Source: Symbiodinium natans (lineage: Eukaryota > Sar > Dinophyceae > Suessiales > Symbiodiniaceae). From it: a stretch of 64,000 nt of DNA. Shown in pieces: positions 19,546-30,401 of this stretch. Where the stretch lies: contig CAJNDS010002079.1 of assembly GCA_905221605.1 (NCBI GenBank), forward strand, positions 1,202,001 to 1,266,000, in the 5' to 3' direction. A model generated the notes under the pieces. It was not told the DNA's origin, ran no database searches, and was given only the letters and a program-made list of their open reading frames with translations. Position 1 is the first letter of the stretch; the number at the start of each line of letters is the position of its first letter. A program made the position numbers and the translations under genes.

Positions 19546-22500
19546 TTGGGGTTTAGGTCACGAAGTTGGGCCGCTTCCATTCGTACCCTAAACCGAAACC
19601 CTAAACCCTAAACCCTAAAGCCCCTTGTCCGTACATCCTACACCCTAAGCCCTAGACCCTACCCTAAACCCACTTGTAGAGGCCGTGGGGGGTTTAGGGT
19701 TTAGGGTTAGGGTTTAGGGTGTAGGGCCTAGGGTTTAGGGTTTAGGGTTAGGGTTTAGGGTGTAGGGTCTAGGGTTTAGGGTTTAGGAGATTCTCTGATT
19801 GGAAGTGAAGAAAGGCTCTTTCCCACCCACGAACCTCATTAATGCCCTTAGCCCTGGGCCCTGCAAAGCTGCCATAACCCTGTATTCCCTATCTTCCAAA
19901 GACCACCCTACATGCTCTAGATTTTAAGAATATATGTCTGTTTTACAATAAATTTACATTCTAAACCCTAAACCCCAATCACGCACAAACATGGAAAGTT
20001 TGCACCACGGACTGGCCGCCATCGTAGCGCGCTGTGAGTGCGGATTGGGCGCACTACGACACTCCCTTTCAGGAGCAATCTGGACTCGAGCCTGCATAGT
20101 TCACACGAGAGATGCACTGTGCATGTTACTGTTACTACGAAAACCATCGACGCCCTGCTACCCACAGTATGTTTGTGGCTACAGGCACGACAAACTGAGA
20201 AGCTGTATCATACATAGTTTGCCTGAAGGATCTGTGAGAAAAGCCCTTCTCATATGATGGAAGCCCTAGAATCCCAAAGCCTAAAGGCAGCTCTAAACCC
20301 TCAACCCTATGCTGCCCAGGCGTAGATGGATTCGCCATTGAAGTGGGACTGGTGGAATACTTGGCCGCTCGGATAGGGTTTAGGGTTTAGGGTTTAGGGT
20401 TTAGGGTTTAGGGTTTAGGGTTTCGGATTTAGCATGTCGGTTTGAGGGTGTGGGGTGTAGGTTAGGGTGTTTGGTGTTTAGGACTTCGCGTTTAGACTTT
20501 AGGGTTTTGCCGAGACGGAGTCCAGCTGCTGCGGTTTTCTTAGGGGTACTTGGAAATATTTTTTTGTGTACGATAATTCCCAAAGAAACAACAAAGAACG
20601 TTTTTTGCTAGGGCTCCAAGTTCAGTATAGATTTGGACGGAGGGTCTGGCGCTCAGTCTCTCAGGGTGTGGTGGAGCTGTTCCAACCTGGCCGACCTCAA
20701 CCCTAAAACCCTAAAACCCTAAAACCTAAACCCTAAACCCTAAACCCTAAACCCTAAACCCTAAACCCTAAACCCTAAACCCTAGCCCTAAACCCTAAAC
20801 CCGACACCGCAGTCCATCCCACCGAGGAGTACATGCTGGTGGTCGAGCTGCAGGATGGTCCGTGTTGAAAGATTTTTGGGGTTTAGGGTTTGGGGTTTAG
20901 GGTTTAGGGTTTGGGGTTTAGGGTTTAGGGTTTGGGGTTTAGGGTGTGTCAGGGGAGGGCGCGCGCTCGGGTGTGAAACACCCCGGGCCGCGCGCTCGCG
21001 TTGCCCGTCAACCCACCTCGGCCACCCAAACTATACTAATTAGGGTTTAGGGTTTATGGAGTGTATTTTCTTGTGCCCTGATGCTTGCTTTGATGTTTTT
21101 AAAGTTGTGCTGTTAGGGTTTAAGCTGGAGTTGGGGGTAGCCTCGGCCCTTTTCGGGCCTTCGGCGTGTCAGGGCCCGTAGAGGCCCTTATTTATTTGAA
21201 GGTCAGGGAAACCCTTTGTGCCTGCTCCTGGATTCCCCTTTTAAGGGCCTCAAGCCTTTTGGTGGCTCTTGGGGCCTTTTGGGGGCTTCCTGGGGGCTTT
21301 CCTGGCCCTTCCGGGGTAAAATGAAGGGGTGCCCAAAACCATCGATTTCAGTACAAAAAATCGCATTTTTCATTGCGGGTACGGGCATCCTGGGGTCCCC
21401 CTTCTTTTAGGGGGCCTTTTGAAATCTTTTGAAGCCTTTTGGTGGCTCTTGGGGTCTCTCGGGGCCCCGTTCGGACCTTCGGCGTGTCAGGGGCCGTAGA
21501 GGCTTTATTCATTTGAAGGTCAGGGAAACTATGAGTTTTTTTCGCCAATGAGTATTTCAATCGCTAGGGTTTAAGCTGGGGTTCGGGGTAGCCTCGGCCC
21601 TTTTCGGGCCGTTGGCACGTTGGGGCCCGTAGAGGCCCTTATTTGCTTGAAGGCCTTTGCAGGGTTTTGTGGTGTTAGGGTTTAAGCTGGGGTTCCGGGT
21701 AGCCTCGGCCCTTTTCGGGCCTTCGGCACGCCGGGCCCGTAGAGGCCTTTGCTGATTTGTGCATCTAGCCCTGAATTCGGGAGCCGCTGCCCCCTGCCCT
21801 TGGCCCGGCACCCCCCTGGACCGGGTGGACCAAGCAGGCCTGGCCCCTTAGCGGGGGGGGGCCCTTGACCAGGAAGCCTTGGTCTGGGGGCCCCTTGGCC
21901 GGGTAGAGGGCGCAAATCCGTCAAAAACCAAATTGAGCAACCAGCTTGTCTGGACCCTTCGCCAGCCTCCTAGTCCAGGAATCCAGCCACCAGGGGCCAG
22001 AAGCCCTTTCGGGGGGGGCGGGGCAAACCCTGAACCCAAAACCCTGAACCACCTTCAGAGGCAAAGGGTTACGATTTGGGGTTATACTGTAGCTACGCTA
22101 AAGGTGGTCTGGGTGCCGGCCATCCCTTAGCCGAGTACTGACGTTGTCGTAAAATAGGCCGATGTCCGTTGGCCTGTCCAGGACAGACGGTGAGGCTTAA
22201 CCCTCACCTTTCCGTTTCTCTTTTCGCTTGGGCGCTCGGGCTGTAAGGCCCTTGGCCGAGCGTTCGGGGTCTGTCGCTCGACGGAAGCGACCCCTCACTT
22301 AGTTTAGGGTTTAGGGTTTAGGGTTTGGGGGGGGGGGGGGGGGGTGTAGGATTGGGAGCTTCGGGTCTACTTCTTACCCAGAAATCTCTGTGGAATTCCG
22401 AAAAAGCCATCAGATATTACGGCCCGGGCCCTGAACCCTGTAATCCCTGTAATTCTCTGGCTTGAGAGCTTCTTTCAGGGTCCTATTGTTTAGGGTTGAG

Positions 22501-22578
22501 GACCCGAGATAACCCTAAAAACCCCTAAGACAGAAAATCGCACACACATCCCTAGACCCGTATACCCTTAAACATGCC

Positions 22579-22610
<32 letters not shown>

Positions 22611-25600
22611 ACCCTAAACCCTAAACCCTAAACCCTAAACCCTATACCCTAAACCCTACCTTCAAGACCCTTCAACGCCTCCGCGGACCAGGACGCCTCC
22701 TGCATGGAAGACCAGGCAGTCGCCTTTCCCCGACTCCAGGCCTACAGGGTTTGGGGTTTAGGGTTTAGTTCAGGGTTTAGGGTTTGGGGTTTAGGGTTTG
22801 GGGTTTAGGGTTTAGGGTTTGGGGTTTGGGGTTCGGGGTTTGGGTTTAGGGTTTAGGGTTTGGGGTTTGGGATTTGGGGTTTGGGGTTAGGGTTTGGGGT
22901 TTGGGGTTTGGGGTTTGGGGTTTTGTTTGGGGTTTTTGGGGTGTGGGGTTTGGGGTTTAGGATTTGGGGTTTCGGGATTAGGGTTTGGGGTTTTGGGATG
23001 TAGGGTTTAGGGACTTCGGGTTCCCTCCAAAGGGCAACAGACATCCCCTTTCAGCGTTTGTGCTGCGGACGGTCTGGGCCGAAGGGCGCGCTCCAAGCAG
23101 CTCTCTCTAGCCTTGCACGGCAGAGCCTGGCAGATGTTGCTTCCATTTGCCTGGTGTAATGCGCTTTGGGTTCTTGGGCCATGGAAGCTGCCCTCAACCC
23201 TAAACCCCAAACCCTAATCCCTGTTGGAAAGGGGTTGGGGTGATGATGGAAAAGTCCCGGGCCATGTCTTTGACTTTTCAGGCTGGGCTTCGTTAAGACG
23301 GACATCCTGAGCCCTCATTACCCTGCCCAAGATCGTTGTTACCCCGACAACCGGAAGCAGCTGGGTTGTACCCTAAACCCTAAACCCACTACCCTGTCCT
23401 AAACCCTCTGAACCCTAAACCCTCTGAATCCTAAACCCTACACCCTATTCCCTCTACCACCAAAACCCTATAGGGCCTAAGCCCATTCGAATGGAAGGGG
23501 TTTAGGGATTTTAGGAGACCCTAAACCCTAAACCCTAAACCCTAAACCCTAATCCCTAAACCCTAAACCCTAAACCCTAAACCCTAAACCCTAAACCCTA
23601 AACCCTAAACCCTAACCATTCGAATGGAAGAGGTTTAGGGGTTTTAGGAGACCCCGTGTGGCTTGCCCAAGGTTGGCGACTTCTGCCCCTTCATCAGCTC
23701 CTGCAGCAGCTGCCCGCCTATCACTTTGGGGTTTGTAGGGTTTAGGGTTTAGGGTTTAGGGTTTAGGGTTTAGGGTTTAGGGTTTAGGGTTTAGGGTTTA
23801 GGGTTTAGGGTTTAGGGTTTAGGGTTTAGGGTTTAGGCGAAAACCCCTAGACCCCCAAACCCTAACCCCTATAAGCCCTAAACTCTAAACCCTACCTAAT
23901 TAGTGTAGCCGCATTGCTCTTTCGCGGTTAGATCCTTGATGAACACTCGAGCACAAACATGTTTCCGTTTGTCTTCCCAAAGCCTGGCGAACCCCAACCT
24001 TACACCCTAAACCTTAAACCCTAAACCCTAATCCCTAAACCCCAGCCCTAAACCCTAAGCCCTAAACCCTAAACCCTAAACCCTCGACCCTCTAGAGAAA
24101 GCTCGAGGGCTCTTCCGGGAGCATTGGCGCAGCTGGACACCTCCGGGCGTCGAAGACCTCACGGCCCGCTGGTGTGAGCCGCTCTGCTTTTTTCGGCCAA
24201 GGCCGAAGGGGTTTATGGGTTTAGGGTTATCGGGTTATAGGCTTATAGGGTTTAGGGTTTAGGGTTTAGGGTTTAGCGTTTAGTGTTTAGGGTTTAGGGT
24301 TTAGGGTTAGGGTTTAGGGTTTAGGGTTTAGGGTTTAGGGTTTAGGGTTTAGGGTTTAGGGTTTAGGGTTTAGGGTTTAGGGTTTAGGGTTTAAGGCTAA
24401 AGAGTCTTTTGGGTTGTAGGGTCTAAGGGTTTAAGGGTTCAAGGGTTGAGGCTTTTGGGCCATAGCGCAAGGCCTGCCTTGTTCGAGGGTTTAGGATGCT
24501 TTTGGTCAAGCAGTCAGTCAGCTACATGACCAAGGCCCTTTGTAGAATATAATCGTCCCCCAGCAAACGCCGAAGCCTTAGGGCCTTGTGAGTTTTATGA
24601 GTTCATTGGTGTTGTGGTGTTTATGGTTTTTTGGGTTTCAGGGTTGAAGGGTTTTAAGCTTTGAAGTGTTTTAAGTGTTCAACGGTTTTAGTGCTTCAGA
24701 GTTTGTGGTGCGGCTCGCAGCTCGGAGCTCACTAGCCCTATTTAGGTACATGGACCCCTAGGGGTTACAGGGGCGCCCTAAACCCTAAACCCTAAACCCT
24801 AAATTTGGGTTAGACCTGAGAACGGAAATGGAGGAGTTGCGCGCATGCCAATGGGGGAGAGAGCTAGTCTTGAGCAGCATGCACCACACCCAGCCAAGGC
24901 TCTTCCAGCTGCTTTCGGTTGAGCCTTTGTAGTTTGGGAACCCTAAACCCTAAACCCTAAACCCTAAACCCTACGCCCAACGCCCTACACCCTTAACCCT
25001 GATTCGGGAGTTTGGTGCTTTGAGAATCCTAAAAGCTAGATCTCCTTGTACGCCCCTTCCCCCCCCCCCCCCCCTTTTTCTCGCTTTCCTTTTTGGCTTT
25101 CTAGGTTACTATGGGATCCCATAGGCCGAATACCTCTAAACCCTAAGCTCATTTGGGGTTTGGGTCTCGGCTTTACAGAGCTTTGGGGTTCAGGGTTGAG
25201 GTTTTATAGTGGGGCTTCATCTCCTGGTAGGGATTGGGGGCCCAAAGGTCTGCCCAAAGGTCCTACAGTACAACATCTGCCCAACGGTGCCGGAACGCAA
25301 GGTTCTCGGGTCCCAAACCCTAAACCCGAAACCCTAACCCTAAACCCTAAACCCTAATCCCTAAACCCTAAACCCTAAACCTTAAACCTTCCAGAACCCT
25401 ACAACAGGGGGAGAAAGCGCGCCCCAAGGATCTACGGCTCCATCTTCGAACAAGATCCTGAGCAGCAGCTGCCCGGTCAATCACCCAGAGCCCCAAAGCC
25501 TTAAGCCAAGCCTCCGCAGCCCAGTGGTGCGTTTAAGGTTTAAGGTTTAGGGTTTAGGGTTTCGGGTTTAGGGTTTAGGGTTTAGGGTTAGGGTTTGGTT

Positions 25601-27819
25601 TTAGGTTTCAGGGTTTAGACTTTAGGATTTGGCTCAGGGTGTAGGGTTTAGGGTACAGGCTTCAGGGCTTGCGGATTCAGGATTAGCGTTTAGGGTTCAG
25701 GGCCTCCACTTCTTGAGGGTGTTGGGGTCTTACATTGAGTCCTTAAGCGCGCCTAAACCCCAAACCCTAAACCCTGTCGCGTGCTTGGCCCAAGGCTGGC
25801 CCAGTTCTATCGGCTGCACTTTGGCGTCATAGGCGCGACAAGCCTGGTGTGTCCTACACCCAAGGCCCTCAACCCAGTTGCACACGGCCGGGTTTAGGGT
25901 TTAGGGTTCAAGGTTTAGGGTTTAGGGTTTTGGGGCCGAAACTGAAGAACCGGGTTTTGTGCCTGTGGCTGGCGAAGAGCACGCAAGTATTCTGTCCCAC
26001 CCACCAGAACGTACAAGGGAAGGTTGGCCCGCGGCTTGCAAGAAGCAGAAGGGCGCCTAGAAAACAAGCCAAATGATTTGGGCCTCGGGCCGGCAACCGT
26101 AACGCGGCAAGGTTTTAGGGCTCAAAAAGCTCTAGGCCGTTCAGGGCCTAAACGGGTGACCCTAAACCCTACACCCTAAACCCTAAACCCTAAACCCCAA
26201 ACCCTAAACCCTAAACCCCAAACCCTAAACCCTAAACCCTAAACCCTAAACCCTAAACCCTAAACCCTAAACCCTAAACCCTAAACCCCACACGAGAGCA
26301 GGAGCCGTGTCACGTCTACACCGAGCCAACCACGGCGCCCACTCTTGGCTACTGCAGCTGGAAGGCGAGGCTGATATAGGGTTTTCTAGATGCGTGTGTT
26401 TTCGTGGTTTAGGGTTTAGGGTTTAGGGTTTAGGGTTTAGGGTTTAGGGTTTAGGGTTTAGGGTTTAGGGTTTAGGGTTTAGGGTTGAGGGTTAGGGTTT
26501 ATGGCGGCTCATGGGGGAGAGGCACCTCGGGAGCCCTTTAGGGAAGCTTAGGGGGGAGTTCCCCGGATGCGTGTGTTCGTATGTACCTATTTTTTGTTAA
26601 GGAAGGGAGTTGGGCGGTGGGTGTTGTATTTAGGGCTTTGGGGGTTTTTACTTTTTGTTATAGAAGGTTTATAGAGGGTTTACTTGCAGGGGAAATGTAG
26701 GTTTATCCAAGGTTTATAGAGGCTTATTGTTGGGGGGGGGGACCGAAGGGGTTAAGGGGTTTCGCGCGCGGAGGCCAACGCCTCTTCTTCCTCTTCCCAC
26801 CCGAGGATGTGGCTGCCGGCTGTCTCTATGAGATGCAAGGCTGGAATGGTTCAGGGTTTTAGGGCTTAGGGTTTTAGGGCTGGAATGGTTCAAGGTTTAG
26901 GGGTTAGGGTTTTTGGGTCTGGGAGTCTGGGCCATTCTAGCATGTGTTTGAAAATCCCTTTCCAAGCCCTCAGAGCAAGCCCTGTCTAGGGAACCTAGAC
27001 GAGGGTACGATAGTCCCTGTAAACCCTACACCCTGAACCCTAAACCCTGAACCCTAAACCCTCAACATCAACAAACAAAAGCAGAATGTACGGAAATAAG
27101 TCGGAATATGCATCCTTGGACAAGTTCTCAAGGCTGTTTCTTTGACTCGAGGTCCCTCCCCCCCCCCCCCCCCCCCCAAAAGCCCTGAAATTTCTAACCC
27201 TAAACCTTGTCAACAGGGTTTAGGGTTTAGGGTTTAGGGTCTACAAGGTTCAACCCCCCCCCCCCTCCCACCTCAGTTGAAACTCCCAAATGCCCAGAGG
27301 CGCCTATGACGAGACCCGCTCGGATGGCAGCCTCTTGCCCAGGGTTTGGAGTTTAGGGTTCAGGGTTTCGGGTTTAGAGTTGAGGGTTCAGGTTTCGGGT
27401 TCAGGGTTTAAGGTTCAGGGTTTATGCAGAGCGGGGCTCTAGGTTTGTAGGGCTCGGGAGTTAGATGGTAGGGTTTGAACCTTGCGCCCTAAACCCAAAA
27501 CGCTGAAGCCCCAGAAAGGCCAAACTTTTGACCCTGAAGTCCTGGCTCTTCTTGGCTAAAAGCAACAACGAAGAAGGTTCAGAGGGGTTCAGGGCTTAGC
27601 TTTTCGAACCTTCAGCCTGGGCAGCCCAGTCATACCCTGTGCCCTTTTTTTGGTTATGGGCTCCCTGTTAAACCACCCAAGCCCCCAAAAAGGCTGCCCT
27701 TATGATAATATGGCTACCGAACTACCAAGAAGCCCGAAAGCCTCATCATGGGGCACTGAAGAGATTCCGACTGCGTAATCAGGCGGCTTTGTGGTAAGTC
27801 AGGCCACGATCCTTAGGGT

Positions 27820-27900
<81 letters not shown>

Positions 27901-29555
27901 GGTACCCCAACAGCGCCCAGGCTTCGGATATGCCACGCACACAAGCGATGTGAACATCTTCTTCCCGAGTCAGCCACCTTGCTGTCACAGCAGGGTCGTG
28001 CCTAAACCCTAAAAATCCCAAACCCTGAATTCGAACGCCTTAAGCCCCAAATCCTACAGCCTAATTTTACACCCCCTAAGCCCGAAAGACTACACCCGGA
28101 AACCCGAAAAGGCCCCAAACTCCGAACCCTGTGGTTTGAGTTCTTCTGGTGCCCAGCCCCAGGGTTGAAGTTTGCCTCCCTAAGGGTCCATGTACCTACA
28201 TATGGAGTACTTGGTCCTTAAGGTACCTCCTATATAGGGACTTTGGGGCCCAAAGTGTATAATAACAAGGTACATGGACCCTTAGGCATGGGGCAGCTGG
28301 AGGGTTGTACGCAAGGTTCAGGGTTTAGGGTTTAGGGTTTAGGGTTTAGGGTTTAGGGCTTAGGGTTTAGGGTTTAAGGTTTAGGGCTTGGGGTGTTCTT
28401 TTGAGGGCCAGCCCCAGGGTTGAAGTTTCCCTGCAAAAGGCACCCCCCCCTGGTGGTTTCAATCGCTTTGGTGGATATGAGCCCTGGGAGGTGAAGCTAA
28501 AGATGTGGGGGGGGGGGGGGGGGGGGGGCTGTAGGGCTTGGGGTTTGGGGTTTAGGGTTTAGGGTTTAGGGTCTAGGGTTTAGGGTCTAGGGTTTAGGGT
28601 TTAGGGTTTAGGGTTAGGGTTTAGGGTTTAGGGTTTAGGGTTTCGGGGTGTCGGGACTTGTGGATTCAGGGTTGAGGGCTCTAGGTTTCAGGGTTTTCGG
28701 GTTTAGTAAGCCCTAAACCCTAAACCCTGAAGGTGCCCTTTAAAAGGGATTAGGGCTTCGGAGCCCTCAAGAGCAAGGAGTCATGAGACTCTACCTTGGA
28801 ACTCCCTAAAATTGCACCCTTAGGTTTAGGGACCCTTTTGGAAAGATCCTCAGGGAATAGAAAATTAAAGGAGCATATTCAACCATACTAGGAGTCTATT
28901 AAGCCCTATAAACCCAATACCCTAAACTCTAAACCCTAAACCCTAAACCCTAAACCCTAAACCCTAAACCCTGAAGGTCTATTATGAAAACGTCTTACGG
29001 GTACATCCTTCAGGGATTGCGAGTCTGACTCCCATGAAGAGCAAGGAAGCGGCATCCTTTGTTCTCCAAGTGCAACGCGCAGGCTGGGGTCTTCGGACGG
29101 ATTTTGGGTTGAGGGTTGTTGGGGTCTAGGTTTTAGGGTTTAGGGTGTGGTGGGTTATCGGGGTTGTTGGAGGTCTTTCGGGTTTACAGGGCTATTGGGG
29201 GTTTAGGGTTTAGGGATTGGGATTAGGGGATTGTAGGGTTTGGGGTTATTGGGCTTTGTAGGCCTTAAGGGTTTAGGGCTCACGCGCTCTCTCTGGACTC
29301 TGTGCGAGCGTAAAGCCAAGCAGATCGGCCCCGATCGTCTCCTAGACGACGATGGTGAAGGTGATGGTGCGGAAGCAAGCAAGGCTGAGATCGTGCCCTA
29401 AACCTAACCCTACAACCATGGAAGCCAACGACATTGAGAACCTCCGGGCCACTGCTGATCGCAGCAACAAGCAGCTGCCGATTGGACAAAAGGGCTCGTC
29501 TTGCTTGAGCTTCGCCTTGCTTGCGTGGAGCTGCTTTCTGGCCTGGTGTCTCTGA
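19441..29555 (+). CDS. Gene C, many exons, unknown Cys-containing protein with hydrophobic C-terminus
   Basis: The 3' part is well ordered: 25805-25891, 26302-26364, 26749-26848, 27300-27343, 27914-27994, a possible 8-nt microexon 28141-28148, 28418-28504, 29014-29107, 29309-29354 and 29425-29555 sum to 741 nt in one frame ending in TGA. Upstream candidates are 19441-19545, 20320-20377, 20665-20678, 20813-20857, 22667-22748, 23651-23730, 24096-24173 and 25408-25526; their joins are less certain. Peptides are rich in Cys, Pro and aromatic residues (PCHVYTEPTTAPTLGYCSWK, RLFFLFPPEDVAAGCLYEMQ, GGFNRFGGYEPWEVKLKM), suggesting a secreted or lumenal protein. The end, SSCLSFALLAWSCFLAWCL, resembles a GPI-attachment signal or tail anchor. 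No family is recognised. Where gene C begins is unknown; the upstream exons could be a separate gene. Confidence 0.5.
20320..20377 (+). CDS. Gene C candidate exon
   Basis: VDGFAIEVGLVEYLAARIG after GCTGCCCAG|; donor ATAGG|GTTTAGGG inside a TTTAGGG array. Confidence 0.5.
20665..20678 (+). CDS. Gene C candidate 14-nt microexon
   Basis: G-VWWS between CTCTCAG| and GAGCT|GTTCCA. It joins the flanking exons in frame (..ARIG-VWWSFHPTEEYM..). Very short, so tentative. Confidence 0.3.
20813..20857 (+). CDS. Gene C candidate exon
   Basis: HPTEEYMLVVELQD after ACCGCAG|; donor GATG|GTCCGTG. Preceded by CCCTAAA and followed by alternating TTTAGGG/TTTGGGG. Confidence 0.5.
21117..21760 (+). repeat. Four tandem units of about 100 bp
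   Basis: Each unit carries GTAGCCTCGGCCCTTTTCGG or a variant, then GGGCCCGTAGAGGCC and a TTTGAAGG-like end, starting near 21117, 21440, 21567 and 21674. Spacing is irregular. Overlapping frames on both strands are repeat translations. Confidence 0.7.
21761..22666. other. Gene C intron, GC-rich filler
   Basis: Unique GC-rich sequence with several overlapping frames and no clear exon; a poly-G run of about 18 at 22,327 inside TTTAGGG; CCCTCAA variants at 22,577-22,611 and CCCTAAA to 22,658 lead into the next exon. Confidence 0.4.
22667..22748 (+). CDS. Gene C candidate exon
   Basis: PFNASADQDASCMEDQAVAF then PRLQAYR after CTTCAAG|; donor TACAGG|GTTTGGGG. Phase 2 to 0. Confidence 0.5.
22749..23650. 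other. Gene C intron with mixed TTTGGGG/TTTAGGG
   Basis: Alternating TTTGGGG and TTTAGGG (22,749-23,012), then unique sequence (23.02-23.30 kb) and CCCTAAA at 23,519-23,612 between two copies of a segment starting CATTCGAATGGAAG (23,486 and 23,616). Confidence 0.55.
23651..23730 (+). CDS. Gene C candidate exon, Cys-rich
   Basis: TPCGLPKVGDFCPFISSCSS then CPPITL, five Cys. Acceptor TTTTAGGAG|; donor TTGGG|GTTTGTAGGG, followed at once by TTTAGGG units to 23,835. Confidence 0.5.
24096..24173 (+). CDS. Gene C candidate exon, frame unsettled
   Basis: After CCCTCTAG|, donor CTGGT|GTGAGCC. Two frames are open: ...FREHWRSWTPPGVEDLTARW and ...RALPGALAQLDTSGRRRPHG. The second joins IYGSIFEQDPEQQLPG in the next exon. 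Confidence 0.4.
24301..24389. repeat. TTTAGGG array
   Basis: About 12 TTTAGGG units in a gene C intron, just downstream of an exon. Confidence 0.95.
25408..25526 (+). CDS. Gene C candidate exon, frame unsettled
   Basis: Two readings: from ACAACAG| GESAPQGSTAPSSNKILSSS..., or from CCCCAAG| (25,429) IYGSIFEQDPEQQLPG with donor CCCG|GTCAAT. Confidence 0.35.
25805..25891 (+). CDS. Gene C exon
   Basis: FYRLHFGVIGATSLVCPTPK then ALNPVAHGR after TGGCCCAG|; donor GCCGG|GTTTAGGG. 29 codons, phase 0 to 0. Confidence 0.6.
26302..26364 (+). CDS. Gene C exon
   Basis: PCHVYTEPTTAPTLGYCSWK after GAGAGCAG|. The frame hits TAG at the TATAGGG junction, so a GC donor TGGAAG|GCGAGG is proposed. Preceded by a 118-bp CCCTAAA array, followed by TTTAGGG from 26,405. 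Confidence 0.55.
26749..26848 (+). CDS. Gene C exon
   Basis: Core reads RLFFLFPPEDVAAGCLYEMQ GWN. Acceptor ACCGAAG| fits phase; GCGGAG| at 26,773 is an alternative. Donor GAATG|GTTCAG. The end recurs about 39 bp downstream. Confidence 0.55.
27300..27343 (+). CDS. Gene C exon
   Basis: GAYDETRSDGSLLPR after CCCAGAG|; donor CCCAGG|GTTTGG. Confidence 0.5.
27811..27902. repeat. GGGTTGA (7-mer) array
   Basis: Thirteen perfect GGGTTGA units, a one-base variant of TTTAGGG, just upstream of the next exon. The minus-strand frame across it is a repeat translation. Confidence 0.95.
27914..27994 (+). CDS. Gene C exon
   Basis: GFGYATHTSDVNIFFPSQPP then CCHSR after CCCCAACAG|; donor AGCAGG|GTCGTG. 27 codons, phase 0. 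Confidence 0.6.
28418..28504 (+). CDS. Gene C exon
   Basis: VEVSLQKAPPPGGFNRFGGY then EPWEVKLK. Acceptor GCCCCAG|; donor AGAT|GTGGGG or, 14 nt earlier, GGGAG|GTGAAG. The acceptor lies in a 33-bp block duplicated from 28,141. Confidence 0.55.
28507..28528. repeat. Poly-G tract (22)
   Basis: Uninterrupted G run two bases after a proposed 5' splice site. Confidence 0.95.
29014..29107 (+). CDS. Gene C exon
   Basis: DCESDSHEEQGSGILCSPSA then TRRLGSSDGFW after CTTCAG|; donor TTTTGG|GTTGAGGG. An alternative frame, SKEAASFVLQVQRAGWG, is also open. Confidence 0.5.
29309..29354 (+). CDS. Gene C exon
   Basis: RKAKQIGPDRLLDDD after TGTGCGAG|; donor GATG|GTGAAG. Confidence 0.45.
29425..29555 (+). CDS. 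Gene C last exon with hydrophobic tail
   Basis: NDIENLRATADRSNKQLPIG then a hydrophobic end (LSFALLAWSCFLAWCL) and TGA. Acceptor ATGGAAG|. An in-frame ATG at 29,418 would also allow a 45-residue stand-alone frame. Confidence 0.5.
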
Positions 29556-29924
29556 GCGCTCCCTTGTCAGATTCGGTTGCCTCTTAGGTTTTGGGGGGGG
29601 GGGGGGAATTGGGTTCAGGGTGTTTGGGTTTGGAGGCCCTTGTCGAGGATTCCGTCAGTACTTTACTGGAGGCTTAGGAGAGTTGAGAGTGCTTTGAAGG
29701 GTCTAGGATTCGTCAGTTCCAACGAATAGGGCAAAGGGCTTAGGGTGTAGAGTTGAGGGTGTAGGACCACAGTTTCAAGCTTGTGTAGCTGGAGGTATGT
29801 TTTTTCCAGGCTTAAGCCCTAAACCCCAAAGTCCCGGAACGCTGAAGCCCTAAAAGCTCCGAACGGCAATAACAAGTAGGTGGTTGGCTTTGTTCCTTTG
29901 GGACTCAACTTCAACCCCTAAACC

Positions 29925-30002
29925 CTACACCCCAAACCCTAAACCCCAAACCCTAAACCCCAAACCCTAAACCCCAAACCCTAAACCCCAAACCCTAAAC
30001 CC
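29925..30002. repeat. Alternating CCCCAAA/CCCTAAA (14-mer) array
   Basis: Higher-order unit: two telomere variants alternate strictly for five to six periods. Confidence 0.9.
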
Positions 30003-30344
30003 TACACCCTAAACCCCCTCAAACCTTCGGCGTGCAAGTCGCTTGGCATTAGTCAGTAGACCCATCGTGCCCCAGGCTTCCTAATCCTACAGCCTACACC
30101 AACGTGAGCACACTATCCCCCCCCCCCCCCCCCTCCCGCAAAAAACTTAGGGTAAACCCTAAACCCTGAACCCTGAACCCTAAACCCGAAACCCTAAACC
30201 CTATATAAACCCTAAACCATAACCCCTAAGCCCTAAACCCCAAACCCTAAACCATAAGCCCTCAGCCCTAAACCCTAAGCCCTAAACCCTAAACCCTAAA
30301 CCATAAACCCGAACTACTCCCAAAACCCCGACGCCCGAGCCGAG

Positions 30345-30401
30345 CAGGTTTCCCTTTTGGGCGAAGGGAAGACCCTGGTGTCCCCCGGCATTTGGTTCTT
30401 G
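30345..30401 (+). CDS. Gene D exon (first seen)
   Basis: QVSLLGEGKTLVSPGIWFL after GAGCCGAG|; donor TTCTTG|GTTACT. Confidence 0.5.

Noticed and set aside
19991-20257. 88-codon frame MESLHHGLAAIVARCECGLG as a gene
   Set aside because: Overlapping frames on the other strand, no codon bias, no splice support; kept only as unassigned unique sequence in the gene C region.
20855-21043. Open frames such as GFRVWGLGFRVWGL and PKPQTLNPKPQ elsewhere
   Set aside because: These are translations of TTTGGGG/TTTAGGG arrays (also 18074-18268, 22853-23044, 27779-28021 minus, 39217-39414 minus).
21203-21924. Pro-rich minus-strand frames
   Set aside because: They arise from the tandem units at 21.1-21.8 kb, present in several frames at once.
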